Shown one piece after another: positions 1-10,515 of a DNA stretch of 64,000 bases (position 1 is its first letter; every line of letters begins with the position of its first letter). The notes under the pieces were generated by a model, which was not told the origin of the DNA, made no database searches, and saw nothing but the letters and a program-made list of their open reading frames with translations. The DNA comes from Daucus carota subsp. sativus (taxonomy: Eukaryota; Streptophyta; Magnoliopsida; Apiales; Apiaceae): assembly GCF_001625215.2 (NCBI RefSeq), contig NC_030382.2, positions 33,714,610-33,778,609 of the forward strand, in the 5' to 3' direction. The position numbers and the translations under genes were made by a program.

Positions 1-2740
1 GTTGGTGTAGGTATTGGCGTTCTGATAATTGGCATTATTTCAATGCTTATAGTCTGTTCATATACATCTCAGCAAGGGAAGAAAAAGGAGAAGACCTATG
101 TCACAGAAACTGGTAATGCAAACAATAATCCTTTCTTAATCTTATGTACCATTTTTTTGTTTCTTGTCTTTCATCTGAAAACATGAAACTTTGTAAAAAA
201 TAGCTAATTTTAATGCTCAAGTCTTTAGATTGTAAACTTTGAATTGCACTGTAACAATTTTTTTAGCATTTATAAATCATATATATAGGGTCCTACTCCA
301 CTGCAAACCTCCTTAATATACAAACTACAAACTAAATTAAAAAAATTAAGTCGCAATGAAATATAGCACATGTGGTATGCAAATTGATCGTTGGGAGATG
401 AAGAAAAATATAGTGAAGGCAGATGTCAAAAAATCAAATTAGATCCGATTGATGGGAAAAATCAAATTAGAATCGGAGGGGATCATGTATGAAAGAGTGT
501 ATTTTAACTGTGGCGACTTCTAGGGGGCCATTAGATTAGATTTATCTAGGGCTTAGATTTAGTTTGTAGTATGTACTCTAGTTTGGTTTGTATTTGAGCA
601 ATTGTCACTTGCCTTTATATATATATGCTAAGCTTTGTCCAGAAGAACACCTCAACTGAATCATTCTTCTTCCATTAAAATGAAACAATCAATACTTTTG
701 TTCTGAGTTCGTGATACTGCAATCCACAAATTGACTAATTGCCCACAGTAATCTATAGCCTTGCAGTCATGTCTATAACTTATTAAATTATAAAGATAAT
801 TAATATATTTTTTAAATGTCAGTGTCTCAAACTAAATCATGTTTGATTTCCTTCCATAATTCTTTTAAACTTCCATGACGCACTGAGTAAATAAGATCTA
901 GTTTCGTTTGTATTCAGCAAACAATTATACGACTCCACATACAAATTTGCTGAAGATGTGTTTTAAGGACTATCAGCTGGATAGTGTGAACTGATTGTTT
1001 TCTGAAATGTGTTTCTGATGAGGTTTTCAAACTACCATGTGTTGATATGTTTTAGTTTCCTGTAGATATTCCAGCCAAGTCCAAGACAGTCGATGCTCTT
1101 CCGAGAGTAGGGTCCCTTTCCCTCCACCCGACCAGCACACGCTTCCTTGCATATGAAGAGCTAAAAGAAGCAACGAACAATTTTGATTCTATTAGTGTGC
1201 TTGGGGAGGGTGGTTTTGGCAGAGTATTTAAGGGAATGTTAAGTGATGGTACGGCGGTAGCAATAAAGAGGCTTACGAGTGGAGGACAACAAGGGGATAA
1301 AGAATTTTTGGTTGAGGTTGATATGCTTAGTAGGTTGCATCATCGAAACCTGGTGAAGCTTGTAGGTTATTATAGCAATAGCGACTCTTCACAAAAGCTG
1401 CTTTGTTATGAGCTTGTCCCCAATGGAAGTCTGGAGGAATGGCTCCATGGTAATTAATTTTCATTATACATGTCCTTTTTGATCTTATGCCAGACACTAA
1501 ATTAGTTTACCGCTGTCTTGTTTGTTTTATGTTGGCAAGTGTTACAAACGAAGTTATAATTTGTTAGGTCATGGTATATAAGCTTCTGACAAATGTATAA
1601 TAATTTCCTGTATCACTGTAGGTCCTTTAGGACTTAATTGTCCTCTGAACTGGGAGACCAGAATGAAGATTGCCCTAGATGCTGCACGAGGCCTTGCTTA
1701 CCTGCATGAGGATTCCCAACCTTGTGTTATACACAGAGATTTTAAGGCGTCAAATATATTGCTGGAGAATAACTTCCAAGCTAAAGTTGCTGATTTTGGC
1801 CTTGCAAAACTGGCCCCTGAAGGCAGGCAGAACTACCTATCTACGAGTGTAATGGGTACCTTTGGGTCAGCCTCCTTTTCAACCTTTTCAATTGATCCGA
1901 TTAAGAATTCTTTCAACTGAAACTAGCAAAGAGAGTAATTCGCTTGCAGTAACTATTGATTCAGTAGTCAGTATTCTTCATGTTAAAAGTTGGCGCTAAG
2001 GTTGTTTGAAATGTTTTCAGGTATGTAGCACCTGAATATGCAATGACTGGTCATCTACTAGTAAAAAGTGATGTCTACAGCTATGGTGTTGTCCTCCTTG
2101 AGTTGTTGACAGGACGGAGACCTGTGGATATGTCACAGCCATCAGGACAGGAAAACCTTGTGACTTGGGTTAGTAAATATGATTGATGGACTCGTATTCC
2201 GTTTTCTTTAACCATATTATTTTTCATCTAATTATTAATGCTTTAGAGATGTTTCTTTATTTAAGTTGCTGATTTTCTTCATTTACTTCCTTCAAAATTT
2301 CTTTTATGACTTGCAGTAGATCATTTCTATTAAGTAATCAATCTAAACACGGCCGTGCAAAATCACAGAATTTGTATCTGTTTCAGGCCAGGCCTATTCT
2401 TAGGGATAAGGATCGTCTTGATGAACTTGCCGATCTCAGGCTTGGAGGAAAGTACCCGAAGGATGATTTTGCAAGGGTTTGCACCATTGCAGCAGCTTGT
2501 GTTGCCCCTGAGGCTAACCAGCGTCCTACTATGGGAGAAGTTGTGCAGTCACTTAAAATGGTGCAGCAAGTTACAGAGTATCAGGATTCTGTGTTGACCT
2601 CCAACAACCGTCCTACCTTCACATCAGACGGGACATCTTCTATCTTCTCTTCAGGTCCTTATTCTGGAATAAGTGCATTTGAAAATGATGTGATCTCTCG
2701 AACAACTGTATTCTCTGAAGACCTTCATGAAGGAAGATGA
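1..2740 (+). CDS. Receptor-like serine/threonine kinase (At4g02010/ALE2-like), 3' part
   Basis: Five exons are visible: 1-112 (cut by the window edge), 1066-1449, 1622-1865, 2021-2168 and 2387-2740. All junctions are GT-AG and in phase. Exon 1 encodes a transmembrane helix followed by a basic stretch. The kinase domain starts near [12 protein letters not shown] and has the VAIK lysine, the HRDFKASN catalytic loop and DFG, so it should be active. The sequence matches the Arabidopsis At4g02010-type plasma-membrane kinases closely, from memory. The ectodomain lies outside the window. Two conserved positions differ from what I expect: STSVMGTFG for STRVMGTFG in the activation segment, and ELADLRLGG for ELADPRLGG. 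The ligand and pathway cannot be read from this fragment. Confidence 0.93.
113..1065 (+). other. Intron of the receptor kinase gene
   Basis: This 953-bp intron separates the transmembrane exon from the kinase exon. It is AT-rich with GT at 113 and AG at 1064-1065. I see no gene or clear transposon end inside it. Confidence 0.8.
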
Positions 2741-2762
2741 TCAGGTAACTAGATAATCTAGC

Positions 2763-2763
2763 T

Positions 2764-2794
<31 letters not shown>

Positions 2795-2799
2795 GGGGG
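2763..2799 (+). repeat. T11-G26 homopolymer tract
   Basis: Eleven T are followed by an uninterrupted run of 26 G, starting 22 bp after the kinase stop codon, so within the expected 3' UTR. Such a long G run is rare in plant DNA and can form a G-quadruplex. It could also be a base-calling or assembly artefact. Confidence 0.9.
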
Positions 2800-3409
2800 A
2801 TGTTTGTACAGTCGCCCATATGGCGGGAGGATTCTTTTGCAAATTTAGGAGAATTTTGTTTAGGCAAGCTGATGTTTTAGGTCAGGATTAGGATATACTT
2901 GATCCTTACTTAAAACCCTTGTAGAGTACTTTCTTTTTCATCAATGGTTGTACCGTATCTCCATGTTGCATTCAAGTATCTACATGAGCTTTCCTTCGAT
3001 TTGTCTCTTTCATCTGACTTCAGAGGATCCAATCCTCTATCCATCTTACTTGAGTAGCTGAAATTTTATGGCAGGGTAACTACTAGATTTTCATTTCAAC
3101 TGATCTGGCTTGCTCATTATTTTCTGATTTTAGTTAAATAAAAGGGTCAAAGCAAAGCCAACTCTTAATCTCTCGTTGGAGCTGGGAATATACCCTGTAT
3201 TTAGGTAGCCCAAATATAGTTCATTAAAATCCTAAATTCATGCTTGACCATTCTTTAATTCCTTGATAACTGGGTATTAAAGCTCACCACCCATCCCAGA
3301 AAACCTCAAATCTTTGAAGACTGAGGTCTTCATCATTTCACCAGGTTGTTCGTCCTCCGATCCATACCCCCTATCGGTTAGCCTCCTCTCTTCTCCAAGA
3401 GAAGAGACA

Positions 3410-3901
3410 ATGGCTTCCAACATCAGCCAGGCGCTAGTCACCCTAGCGATTGCCTCCCTCATTGCCTTGTTTGCTCAGGCCGACTCGACGCCTGCAGCAG
3501 TAGGGTCTGCCCCTGAGCAGCCTGTCGATGCCAAGACACAGATGACTCAATTCATCGAGTCTACAATGAAAATTGCAAGCCACAAAGCTGAAGAATTCCT
3601 CAACACCATCGATGAGCAGGCTAAGAATCCAGCTACCTCTGGAATAACACGGGAATGCCTTCAGGAATGCAGAGAAGTTTATGGAGCAGCAATCGACGAC
3701 ATGAAGAACACCATCGACGACTTGAAATCAGAAAACTATTACAAGGCCAATGTGGATCTCAGCGCAGTCTTGTCAAACATCGATACCTGCAGAGACTGCT
3801 ACAGGGAGATGGTCGGACAAGAACCTAAAGCCAACTTCGACAGCTGGGTCATGGGAGTCGCCAGTGATTGCCTCGGAAAACTCGAAACCGTCACCTCTTA
3901 A
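3410..3901 (+). CDS. Secreted invertase/pectin methylesterase inhibitor-like protein
   Basis: This intronless gene encodes 163 aa. I start it at the ATG at 3410 because a hydrophobic signal peptide (ALVTLAIASLIALFAQA) follows at once. The in-frame codons from 3314 are 5' UTR. The mature part is a helical PMEI-type domain with cysteines in ECLQEC, TCRDC and a late C, which would form the family's disulfides. The family acts in the cell wall or vacuole on pectin methylesterases or acid invertases. Sequence alone does not tell which, and some members have other roles. Confidence 0.7.
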   Translation: MASNISQALVTLAIASLIALFAQADSTPAAVGSAPEQPVDAKTQMTQFIESTMKIASHKAEEFLNTIDEQAKNPATSGITRECLQECREVYGAAIDDMKNTIDDLKSENYYKANVDLSAVLSNIDTCRDCYREMVGQEPKANFDSWVMGVASDCLGKLETVTS

Positions 3902-4205
3902 ATATCTCGAATTGTAATAAATTAGTAAGGGTGATTCCAATCCTAATGACTCTCACGAGCTGAAAAAAGTACGGCACATGTTAAGTTCTAAATTTTACAT
4001 TCTCCGAATTCCATAAATTCTGTAAACCAAATGCCAAATAAGACATCAAATTAACTTTTAAAATCAAGATCACATGACCATGAATATATAGTGAACATTC
4101 AACTACAATAAACCAAAAAATCGTTTCTTAACAATAAGTCGTTATACGACGGGTCACAGAAATTTAAACACTCACGCAATCTCGACAATACTAAAAACAC
4201 AAAGC

Positions 4206-4661
4206 CTAGTTAGAATCAGCAACAACACTCATTCTTTGGATCAACCTATCTCTAATTTGCTGCAAATCATTCTTAACCGAAAGAAGATCATTGACATCAT
4301 CGCAAGTATCAACATTCAACGTCTCCAACCACGCCTTAAGCGCTTCCATCTCTTGAAAATCTTCACGCGCATCATCAGCATCATGATCACAAGCAGCGCT
4401 GCTATTTGTATGAGTTAGAAGAGGGTTTGGACTAGTAGCATTGTACAAGAACTTGTCGATAGTGTCAGCGAAACAAGGGTCGCCGTAGATATAAATTTTT
4501 CCGGCGGGCGAGAAAACGAGAACGGCCACATGAGCGGCGGAGAGAGAGTGGAGTTGATGGGCTTTCTTGAAAAGGCCTCGGCGTCTCTTGGAGAAAGCGA
4601 CGAGTCTGTCGGTTTCCTTTTCTTTTCTCTTTATCTCTATCTTCTTCTTTCCTGTACCCAT
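4206..4661 (-). CDS. Type I (M-alpha, AGL62-like) MADS-box transcription factor
   Basis: This intronless gene encodes 151 aa. The MADS domain covers about residues 2-60: a basic DNA-binding start (KKKIEIKRKEKETDRLVAFSKRR), LFKKAHQL, then the beta-strand part HVAVLVFSPAGKIYIYG. There is no K-box. The short C-terminus has a weakly helical tail. The lack of introns and the SPAGK motif point to type I M-alpha, whose members often act in female gametophyte or endosperm. The basic region is divergent (VAFSKRR where VTFSKRR is usual). It may be a fast-evolving type I gene or one on the way to loss. Confidence 0.9.
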   Translation of the reverse strand: MGTGKKKIEIKRKEKETDRLVAFSKRRRGLFKKAHQLHSLSAAHVAVLVFSPAGKIYIYGDPCFADTIDKFLYNATSPNPLLTHTNSSAACDHDADDAREDFQEMEALKAWLETLNVDTCDDVNDLLSVKNDLQQIRDRLIQRMSVVADSN

Positions 4662-4754
4662 CTCTCTCTCTCGCGTCTCTCTCTCTGCCTCTGTGATGAA
4701 CGTTTAGTTGATAGAAAAAACCTACTGTATAAGCGAGCGATTGCGGATTGTGAA

Positions 4755-4762
4755 TATATATA
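4755..4762 (-). promoter_or_regulatory. TATA box of the MADS gene
   Basis: TATATATA lies about 94 bp upstream of the MADS start codon on the minus strand. Between it and the ATG (about 4662-4690) is a GA/CT-rich 5' leader of the kind bound by BPC/GAGA factors. The assignment is by position and motif only. Confidence 0.5.
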
Positions 4763-5063
4763 GGGGTGCGAGTATCTATAGGCTACGCGGGGCTTTCCTA
4801 ATACACTTCCAATTTGGTTTTTGGACTGCTTAACAAATACTGGTACTATTTAAATTTTATTTTGAGGTGGCGTGATGCACTTGTAAAAGGTTTATAGCAA
4901 TTGAAAAATCTCCGCTCCAGTCTTGGTATATATCCGACCCGATTTCTACCTGTTTTGAAAATGATTCAAATTGAACAAAAAGATTAAATTTGAACAATAT
5001 ATGATCTCAAATATGAGTACTGCTCAGATTAGGTCTCATATTATTTTTTCATAATACAATAAT

Positions 5064-5360
5064 AGGGTCGCGCTCAAAAGAGAACCGGTGCTTAAAATAT
5101 AACCATAGAACCACTAAGGTTCAGCTACAAAACCCTAATTTTAAATAGATTTTTAAGATCTAAATCTAAATATATGTTTTTTTTCATGTTTTTTTTATCA
5201 TTTTGTGTGTTCAAAAATAATTTTAAAATATAATACATAGATATTGATATTTTTTGCATGTGAAATTCTGCCGCTGAACTCTAAACAATACGGAGTATTA
5301 AAAATAAGGTAAAGGTTGCATGAGTTCTCTCTCTCATGCTTATCTTTTGAACATGACCCT
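5064..5360. mobile_element. MITE with 21-bp terminal inverted repeats
   Basis: The left end AGGGTCGCGCTCAAAAGAG and the inverted right end AGGGTCATGTTCAAAAGAT match at about 17 of 21 positions. The 8-bp flanks ACAATAAT and ACGATCAT agree at 6 of 8 positions, which suggests an old hAT-like target duplication. The interior has no coding potential. The rest of 4764-5830 is AT-rich with no gene I can support. Confidence 0.6.
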
Positions 5361-5930
5361 ACGATCATAACCAAATACTTGAATATGATTCATATTCAAT
5401 TCGAACTTATATACGTTATATTTTTAACCTATTACATTTGTAAGTATAATCATCAATTTATAAAATTCTAATATTTTAAAATTTTATTCCACCGTGATAA
5501 TATACATTATCTTTATATATATTTAATAATTATACATACATATAACTATAAGTTTTAAGTTACAATTATTATATATTTATAATATTGTGTTTATTTAGAC
5601 TAAATGATGATTATTTAAATAATTAAAATGATAATGATTAGTAGATTATATCCGACTTATTCTGTGAATCACAAACCATCCGGTTAAAAATAAAATAAAA
5701 TAAATATATATATGATATTGGCTTATAATTTGATTTAAATCCGGATTTCAAATATCCAGGTCGACCTATATCCGAATAATGTAATCTCAAACCCTAATCT
5801 GGTCGACCTAAAATATGATCCCATACTTAACAAATGGGCACATATATCACTGCACTCTGCAGAGAGGGTACAAACATCACAATTCCTCTGAAACCCTCAC
5901 CAACTAGCTCTCCGCACAAACCCTCCCACC

Positions 5931-7277
5931 ATGTCTACGACGAGGGTCACTCCAGAAACAATCTCAAGTGCTGTCTCTGCTCTTCTCAAGTGGAAAGAGA
6001 CCAAATCAGCCTCAGAAAAGGCTCAGCTTTTGCCCCAAAACGACTTCTTTTACTTGACTCTCACATTGGAGCATATTCCTCAAGAGGGTCGTCGTGTAAA
6101 CCCCTACAAGATCCCTCTGCCTCACCCTCTGGTTCAAGACTCTGAGATTTGTTTGATTATTGATGACAGACCCAAGTCTAAGCTCACTTCAAAGGAGGCC
6201 AAGAAGAAGGTACAAGCTGATGGTATTAATGTTGCTAAAGTCTTGAATTTTAGTAAGTTGAAAAGTGATTATAAGACCTTTGAGGCGAAGAGGAAGTTGT
6301 GTGATTCTTATGATATCTTCTTTGCGGCTAAAGGGCTGATCCCCCTTTTGCCTAAGTTGTTGGGGAAGAGTTTTTTTAAGAAGAAGAAGGCACCTTTGCC
6401 GGTTGATTTGAGTCATAAGAATTGGAAGGAGCAGATTGAGAGGGCGTGTGGGTCGGGATTGTTTTATATTAAGAAGGGGACGTGTAGTGTGGTCAAGATT
6501 GGGAGGCTTTCGATGGAGGAAGGGGAGGTTTTGGAGAATGTGGTGGAGGGGATTAAGGGGGTTATTGAGTTGGTTCCGGAAGGGTGGGAGGGTGTTAGGT
6601 CTTTTCACTTGAAGTTGTCGGGGTCTCCTGGGTTGCCGTTGTATGAGGCTGTGCCGGATATCAAGTTGAAGATTGAGGGGGTTAGGGAGAGTGTTGAGGA
6701 GGGGAATGAGATTGAGGTTGAGGTTAAGGAGGGTGAGAAGAAAGATGGCAAGTTGGGGAAGAACAAGAAGAAGAAAGGGAGAATTCATGAAGTTAAGTAT
6801 ATGGATGTGAGTGGTGAAGATGAAGTGGCGAATGATGTTGATGAGGGTGAGAAAGAGAGTGAGAAGGTGAATGATGAGAGTGAATTGGAGGGGAAGAAGA
6901 CAAAGAAGAGGGGCTCGGCGAAAGAAAAGGCTATCGGGGAAGATAAGTTTGGCAAGAAGACTAAAAAAGCTGCTCGTGGAGTAAGAGTTGGTGCTAATGA
7001 GGAATATGTGAGTGAAGAAACTGATGATAAGCAAGATTTGGATGTCAAAGAAGTTGAGCTTAAGAAGAAGAGAAAGAAGGCTGATGCTGGAGGACAGGTT
7101 ACCGCTGATAAGAATGTGGAGAAGCCAGCAAAGAATACAAAAAAGAAGGCAGATGGTGATGAACAGGAGAAAAGTCAACTGCCTGTATCCACGGAAGAGT
7201 CAGCTGAAAAGAAGGGTAAGAAGAAGAGTGGTCTTGTTACAACAGCGAAGAAGGCTAAGATTAGTAAGAAGAAGTAG
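5931..7277 (+). CDS. Ribosomal L1 domain-containing nucleolar protein (RSL1D1/Utp30-like)
   Basis: This intronless gene encodes 448 aa. Residues about 8-255 form a ribosomal protein L1 fold (YLTLTLEHIP, RPHPL-like IPLPHPLV, FFAAKGLIPLLPKLLGKSFF, KIGRLSMEEGEVLENV). The remainder is a long, highly charged tail of alternating Lys-rich and Glu-rich blocks with many KKK/KRKK nuclear and nucleolar signals. Eukaryotic members act in ribosome biogenesis in the nucleolus. The start at 5931 (ACCATGTCT) follows a pyrimidine-rich leader and begins the conserved domain. Confidence 0.88.
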   Translation: MSTTRVTPETISSAVSALLKWKETKSASEKAQLLPQNDFFYLTLTLEHIPQEGRRVNPYKIPLPHPLVQDSEICLIIDDRPKSKLTSKEAKKKVQADGINVAKVLNFSKLKSDYKTFEAKRKLCDSYDIFFAAKGLIPLLPKLLGKSFFKKKKAPLPVDLSHKNWKEQIERACGSGLFYIKKGTCSVVKIGRLSMEEGEVLENVVEGIKGVIELVPEGWEGVRSFHLKLSGSPGLPLYEAVPDIKLKIEGVRESVEEGNEIEVEVKEGEKKDGKLGKNKKKKGRIHEVKYMDVSGEDEVANDVDEGEKESEKVNDESELEGKKTKKRGSAKEKAIGEDKFGKKTKKAARGVRVGANEEYVSEETDDKQDLDVKEVELKKKRKKADAGGQVTADKNVEKPAKNTKKKADGDEQEKSQLPVSTEESAEKKGKKKSGLVTTAKKAKISKKK

Positions 7278-8211
7278 AGTCCTGAATAGTAAGTTGAATG
7301 GAATCTTGGAAGGGACTCTAGGACTTCTGGATTTTATTCAATCAAGTAACATTCCATTTCTGGTCTTCAGCAAATTTTGGTCTAAGTATTACTATTAGAT
7401 TTTCTTATGGTTTGTTTGGTTTATTGCTTTGTAGTTCATGGAACAAGAAGTTAGTAGTTTAAGGTCCTGACATTGAAGAGTTTGGGGCTTATCTCACATT
7501 CAGTATTGAGAGTTATACACCTGCATTGCATTGGCTTAAAAAAAAACATCACAATTATATTTTAGTAATTTTAATAAGGCAGAGTGAAACTCGAACTGGA
7601 ATCCACTAAAGTTTTAAGATGTCCGGACTTTGCTTATTTCTGATTTGTTTTAACAAATGTAGAAGATACACTAGTGTTCTGTTTTTATTTGTGTGTATAC
7701 TTGTTTTAGTGGTGTTTTTTGTTATGATATTGCATTGTTTAGGTATGTAAGATGTTTTAGGGATGATTTTTGAGTCCTGTCATTACCATATTACATTGTG
7801 GTGTTGCTGTTGATCATATTATGGCAAACACAATATTAATTAGCTCAGGTTTTCTATCTTGATGCTGTTGATCCTAAGAAGGTTTGTTTTTCGTGTGCAC
7901 CATTCTCCTCTCAGTTTTCACTCTTTAGAAATTTTTTGGCATACGCTTATTTCATGTGCTCCTATACCTTAGTCGTTAGTTGCTGTTTAGATGTCTCTTT
8001 GAAGAAGGGGTAAGCTTGACGTATGTGCTCTCCTCAAGAAACTTGAGGTCTAAGCGCTGCAATATTCTGTTGTTTCCATGAAAACGAGACTAATTTTTCC
8101 ATGAATTTACTAATTGGTTGTTAGCTTCGAGCTACTACTGGGTTGGAGGGATTTTAATTGACATGGTGATATCTTTTACACTAATATTTTACAGAAGCTG
8201 GTTTATTATAT

Positions 8212-8735
8212 ACTGTTATACCCAAATATAGAATCCGCTGTCAAGTGTTAAAATCTCGTCATTAGGACGATCTATAAGGAAAGACAGGTCATTTCGGGAG
8301 TAATCTCGTCTGCTTCTCAGTGTCGCCTTATCTTGAGCATCACCTGGTGTCATCTGGTCACAAGACGCGATACGTTGTCGCCTGTTATGGAGGAGAAGCC
8401 TCGCCCGAGGTTCTTACCTGGCAGTCATTCACACACCACCTGCTATCTTTGACTAGTATACGCTAATGATTATCCTGGCCTGCTTATTGTCGGCCTAGCC
8501 TCTGCCTCTTACTGAGGAAGGACACCAGAAGTTGCTTGCCAGAATCTATTATGTTCATTATCCTGGGCTCAGGCTCACAATCAGCCTCGCCCTCAGCAAG
8601 GACTAGCTCATATAATCAACTCAAGGGAGATCCACATGGTCTACATTAGGGGTCAAAACCGGGATGTCGGGTCAGCCCATCCAGTCTCATGCTCTTTAGA
8701 GTAGGCTGGGTCTCGGCAGTGGCCCACTATGCTGG
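8212..8735. mobile_element. GC-rich insert, LTR-like fragment (uncertain)
   Basis: This block is clearly more GC-rich than its flanks and lies between two CLPP5 exon relics. It starts TGTTATACCC like an LTR end. I could not find a matching CA end or a target duplication. It may be a truncated LTR or another insertion, and it replaces the start of the second pseudo-exon. Confidence 0.3.
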
Positions 8736-10038
8736 AATTTAGGAATGAGGCCATATTTAACACAATGAGGCGTATTCAACCTGTTGTTTCACCTGTGTGT
8801 GTTGGTATGGCAGCTAGGTAAATTATTTTCGACCTTTCTTACTCACGCCAGTCCCAGGCTTTATGTTTTTTCTTACAAATTCATCTGTCAATTTCTGTGA
8901 CTATGCTGCATTGATTTTGATCAGTTGCTAGTCTTCCATGAGCGTGTCTTTGTAAAATCTTATTGTTGCATGAAAATTGCGTGGTTGCTCCAGTAATTGC
9001 TCTGTTATTGCTATGTATCTGCTTAAGATTCTCGTAGCTCAGTCATAAGAAACGGTGTTTAGTTCTCATTCATCTGAAATGGCGCTTCCCATTGCTTCCA
9101 TATAATCCGTGATTTTTAAATTTTTCTTGAACCTGTAGTCTAATTCTGATGTTATTAACTTATTATGCGATAAATTGTCATGGCTCTCAGTAATTTTATT
9201 TTTCTTATTCATGTATACCTTTCCTTCATTATGTGACAGTAATGGGAGCTTTCCTGCCAAGTGCTGGGACCAATGGTAGATAAGTAGTCTGTCAATTAAC
9301 TTGCATTGAGTGTCTTCCCTGACTAGTGTTGATCACAGTACCTGATATTTCCTGTCTTGAGGTCTCTTGAAGGTAAAAGACACAGCTTGCCCGAACTCAA
9401 GAATGATGATACATCAGCCTCTTGGTGAAGGTGGAGCACAAGGTGGACAGACTGATATATACATTCAGGTGGGTCTTCAGCTAATTCTAATTCTACAGGA
9501 ATTGTACTCTGTTGCTGATATTAACTTGGAATCTTGGTTTTGTTATGAGATTTTTTGGTAAGTTGTATATAAATGTTGCAAATTAAGTTATATCAGTCAT
9601 ATGTTTGGTATACATGTGTGTGTGCGCGCCCACACACACGCTCACTTATGCACAGACCAATATACTCCTAATATATTATGCCCAACTTAATTACAGATGT
9701 GATGCCCAGTCACCTAGTTATGATCCGTCTTTGACTTCGCGACAACCTTGTGCTGTGCAGAAGTTTTGCAGTTTAGGTTGTCTGATTATGACGTCTTCAT
9801 TGATAAGACCATGTCAATTTGTTTCTTAACTTGTATTCCTTATGAAGGTGAGAGTACTATCATAATCAACAAGTTTGCCAAATGCCTTATTTAGCTCTCT
9901 TTATTTTCAATATTCTACAGCTATTAAGCTCAGATTTGTTGTGAATTTATAACATTTAGCTGACAGACCCTGTGACATACTTATCAGAGCTTTTTTTGTT
10001 TAATTGGATATTAGTTGAGTGATTGTATTTCATGCTTA

Positions 10039-10399
10039 GAGCAAGTCCAAGAGTGTCCTAGTTCAAGCCCCAAATATAATATAAAATATCATGTCCTAGT
10101 AATTTAGGACATACTTTAGTAATTTGAACTCCAACAATGTGCCTTATTCTCACAATATGTCTAATATTTTATTATTAAAAACTCTCTTTGATCATTAAAG
10201 CATAATATAAAAGTAGAGAGAGAAAGAGAGTGTATAAAATATAAAATAGGGCAAGGAGAGATGTGCCCCAAAAATAGGGCTTGGGGAGGTTGTCCTAGTG
10301 ATATAGGGCATCACTAGGACATTGTTGGATCAAGTTTTTTCATCAATTGTCCTAAATTATAACTTAGGACATGAGATTGGGCATCTCATGGACTTGCTC
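10039..10399. mobile_element. Tourist-like (PIF/Harbinger) MITE, 361 bp
   Basis: The terminal inverted repeats are GAGCAAGTCCAAGAG on the left and GAGCAAGTCCATGAG inverted on the right. They are flanked by a TTA target duplication (10036-10038 and 10400-10402). It is inserted in the last intron of the CLPP5 pseudogene, and its right duplication abuts the splice acceptor of the last pseudo-exon. Confidence 0.85.
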
Positions 10400-10515
10400 T
10401 TAGGCCATTGAAATGTTGCATCAGAAAGCAAATCTGAATGCCTCTGTCCGAGCATACTATCCAAAGTCTGGAGAAGATAAACCAGCATACAGACCTTGAT
10501 TTCTATGTGGAATTT

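Larger units (their letters stand above)
7775..10515 (+). pseudogene. CLPP5-like chloroplast Clp protease pseudogene with introns
   Basis: Scattered, collinear pieces match the plastid ClpP5 subunit: about 7775-7881 (CG-AVD--MAN then YLDAVDPKK), about 8735-8818 (AIFNTMRRIQP, VCVGMAA), about 9240-9275 (MGAFLPSAGT), about 9369-9468 (MMIHQPLG, GGAQGGQTDI) and 10404-10515 (EMLHQKANLN onwards). Pieces end at GT donors and start after AG, so this is a genomic copy, not a processed one. It is broken by several small frameshifts and a stop in the last piece. The active-site Ser segment (ASMGAF) is split by an intron; the Asp region is decayed. No N-terminal exon was found. Confidence 0.78.

Noticed and set aside
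6189-7178. Long 329-codon open frame antisense to the ribosomal-L1-like gene
   Set aside because: It is the mirror of a Lys/Glu-rich coding sequence, made almost only of Leu, Ile, Phe and Ser, with no domain.
9601-9660. TGTGTGTGCGCGCCCACACACAC inverted run
   Set aside because: It may form Z-DNA, but it is a short simple-sequence stretch in a pseudogene intron with no further support.
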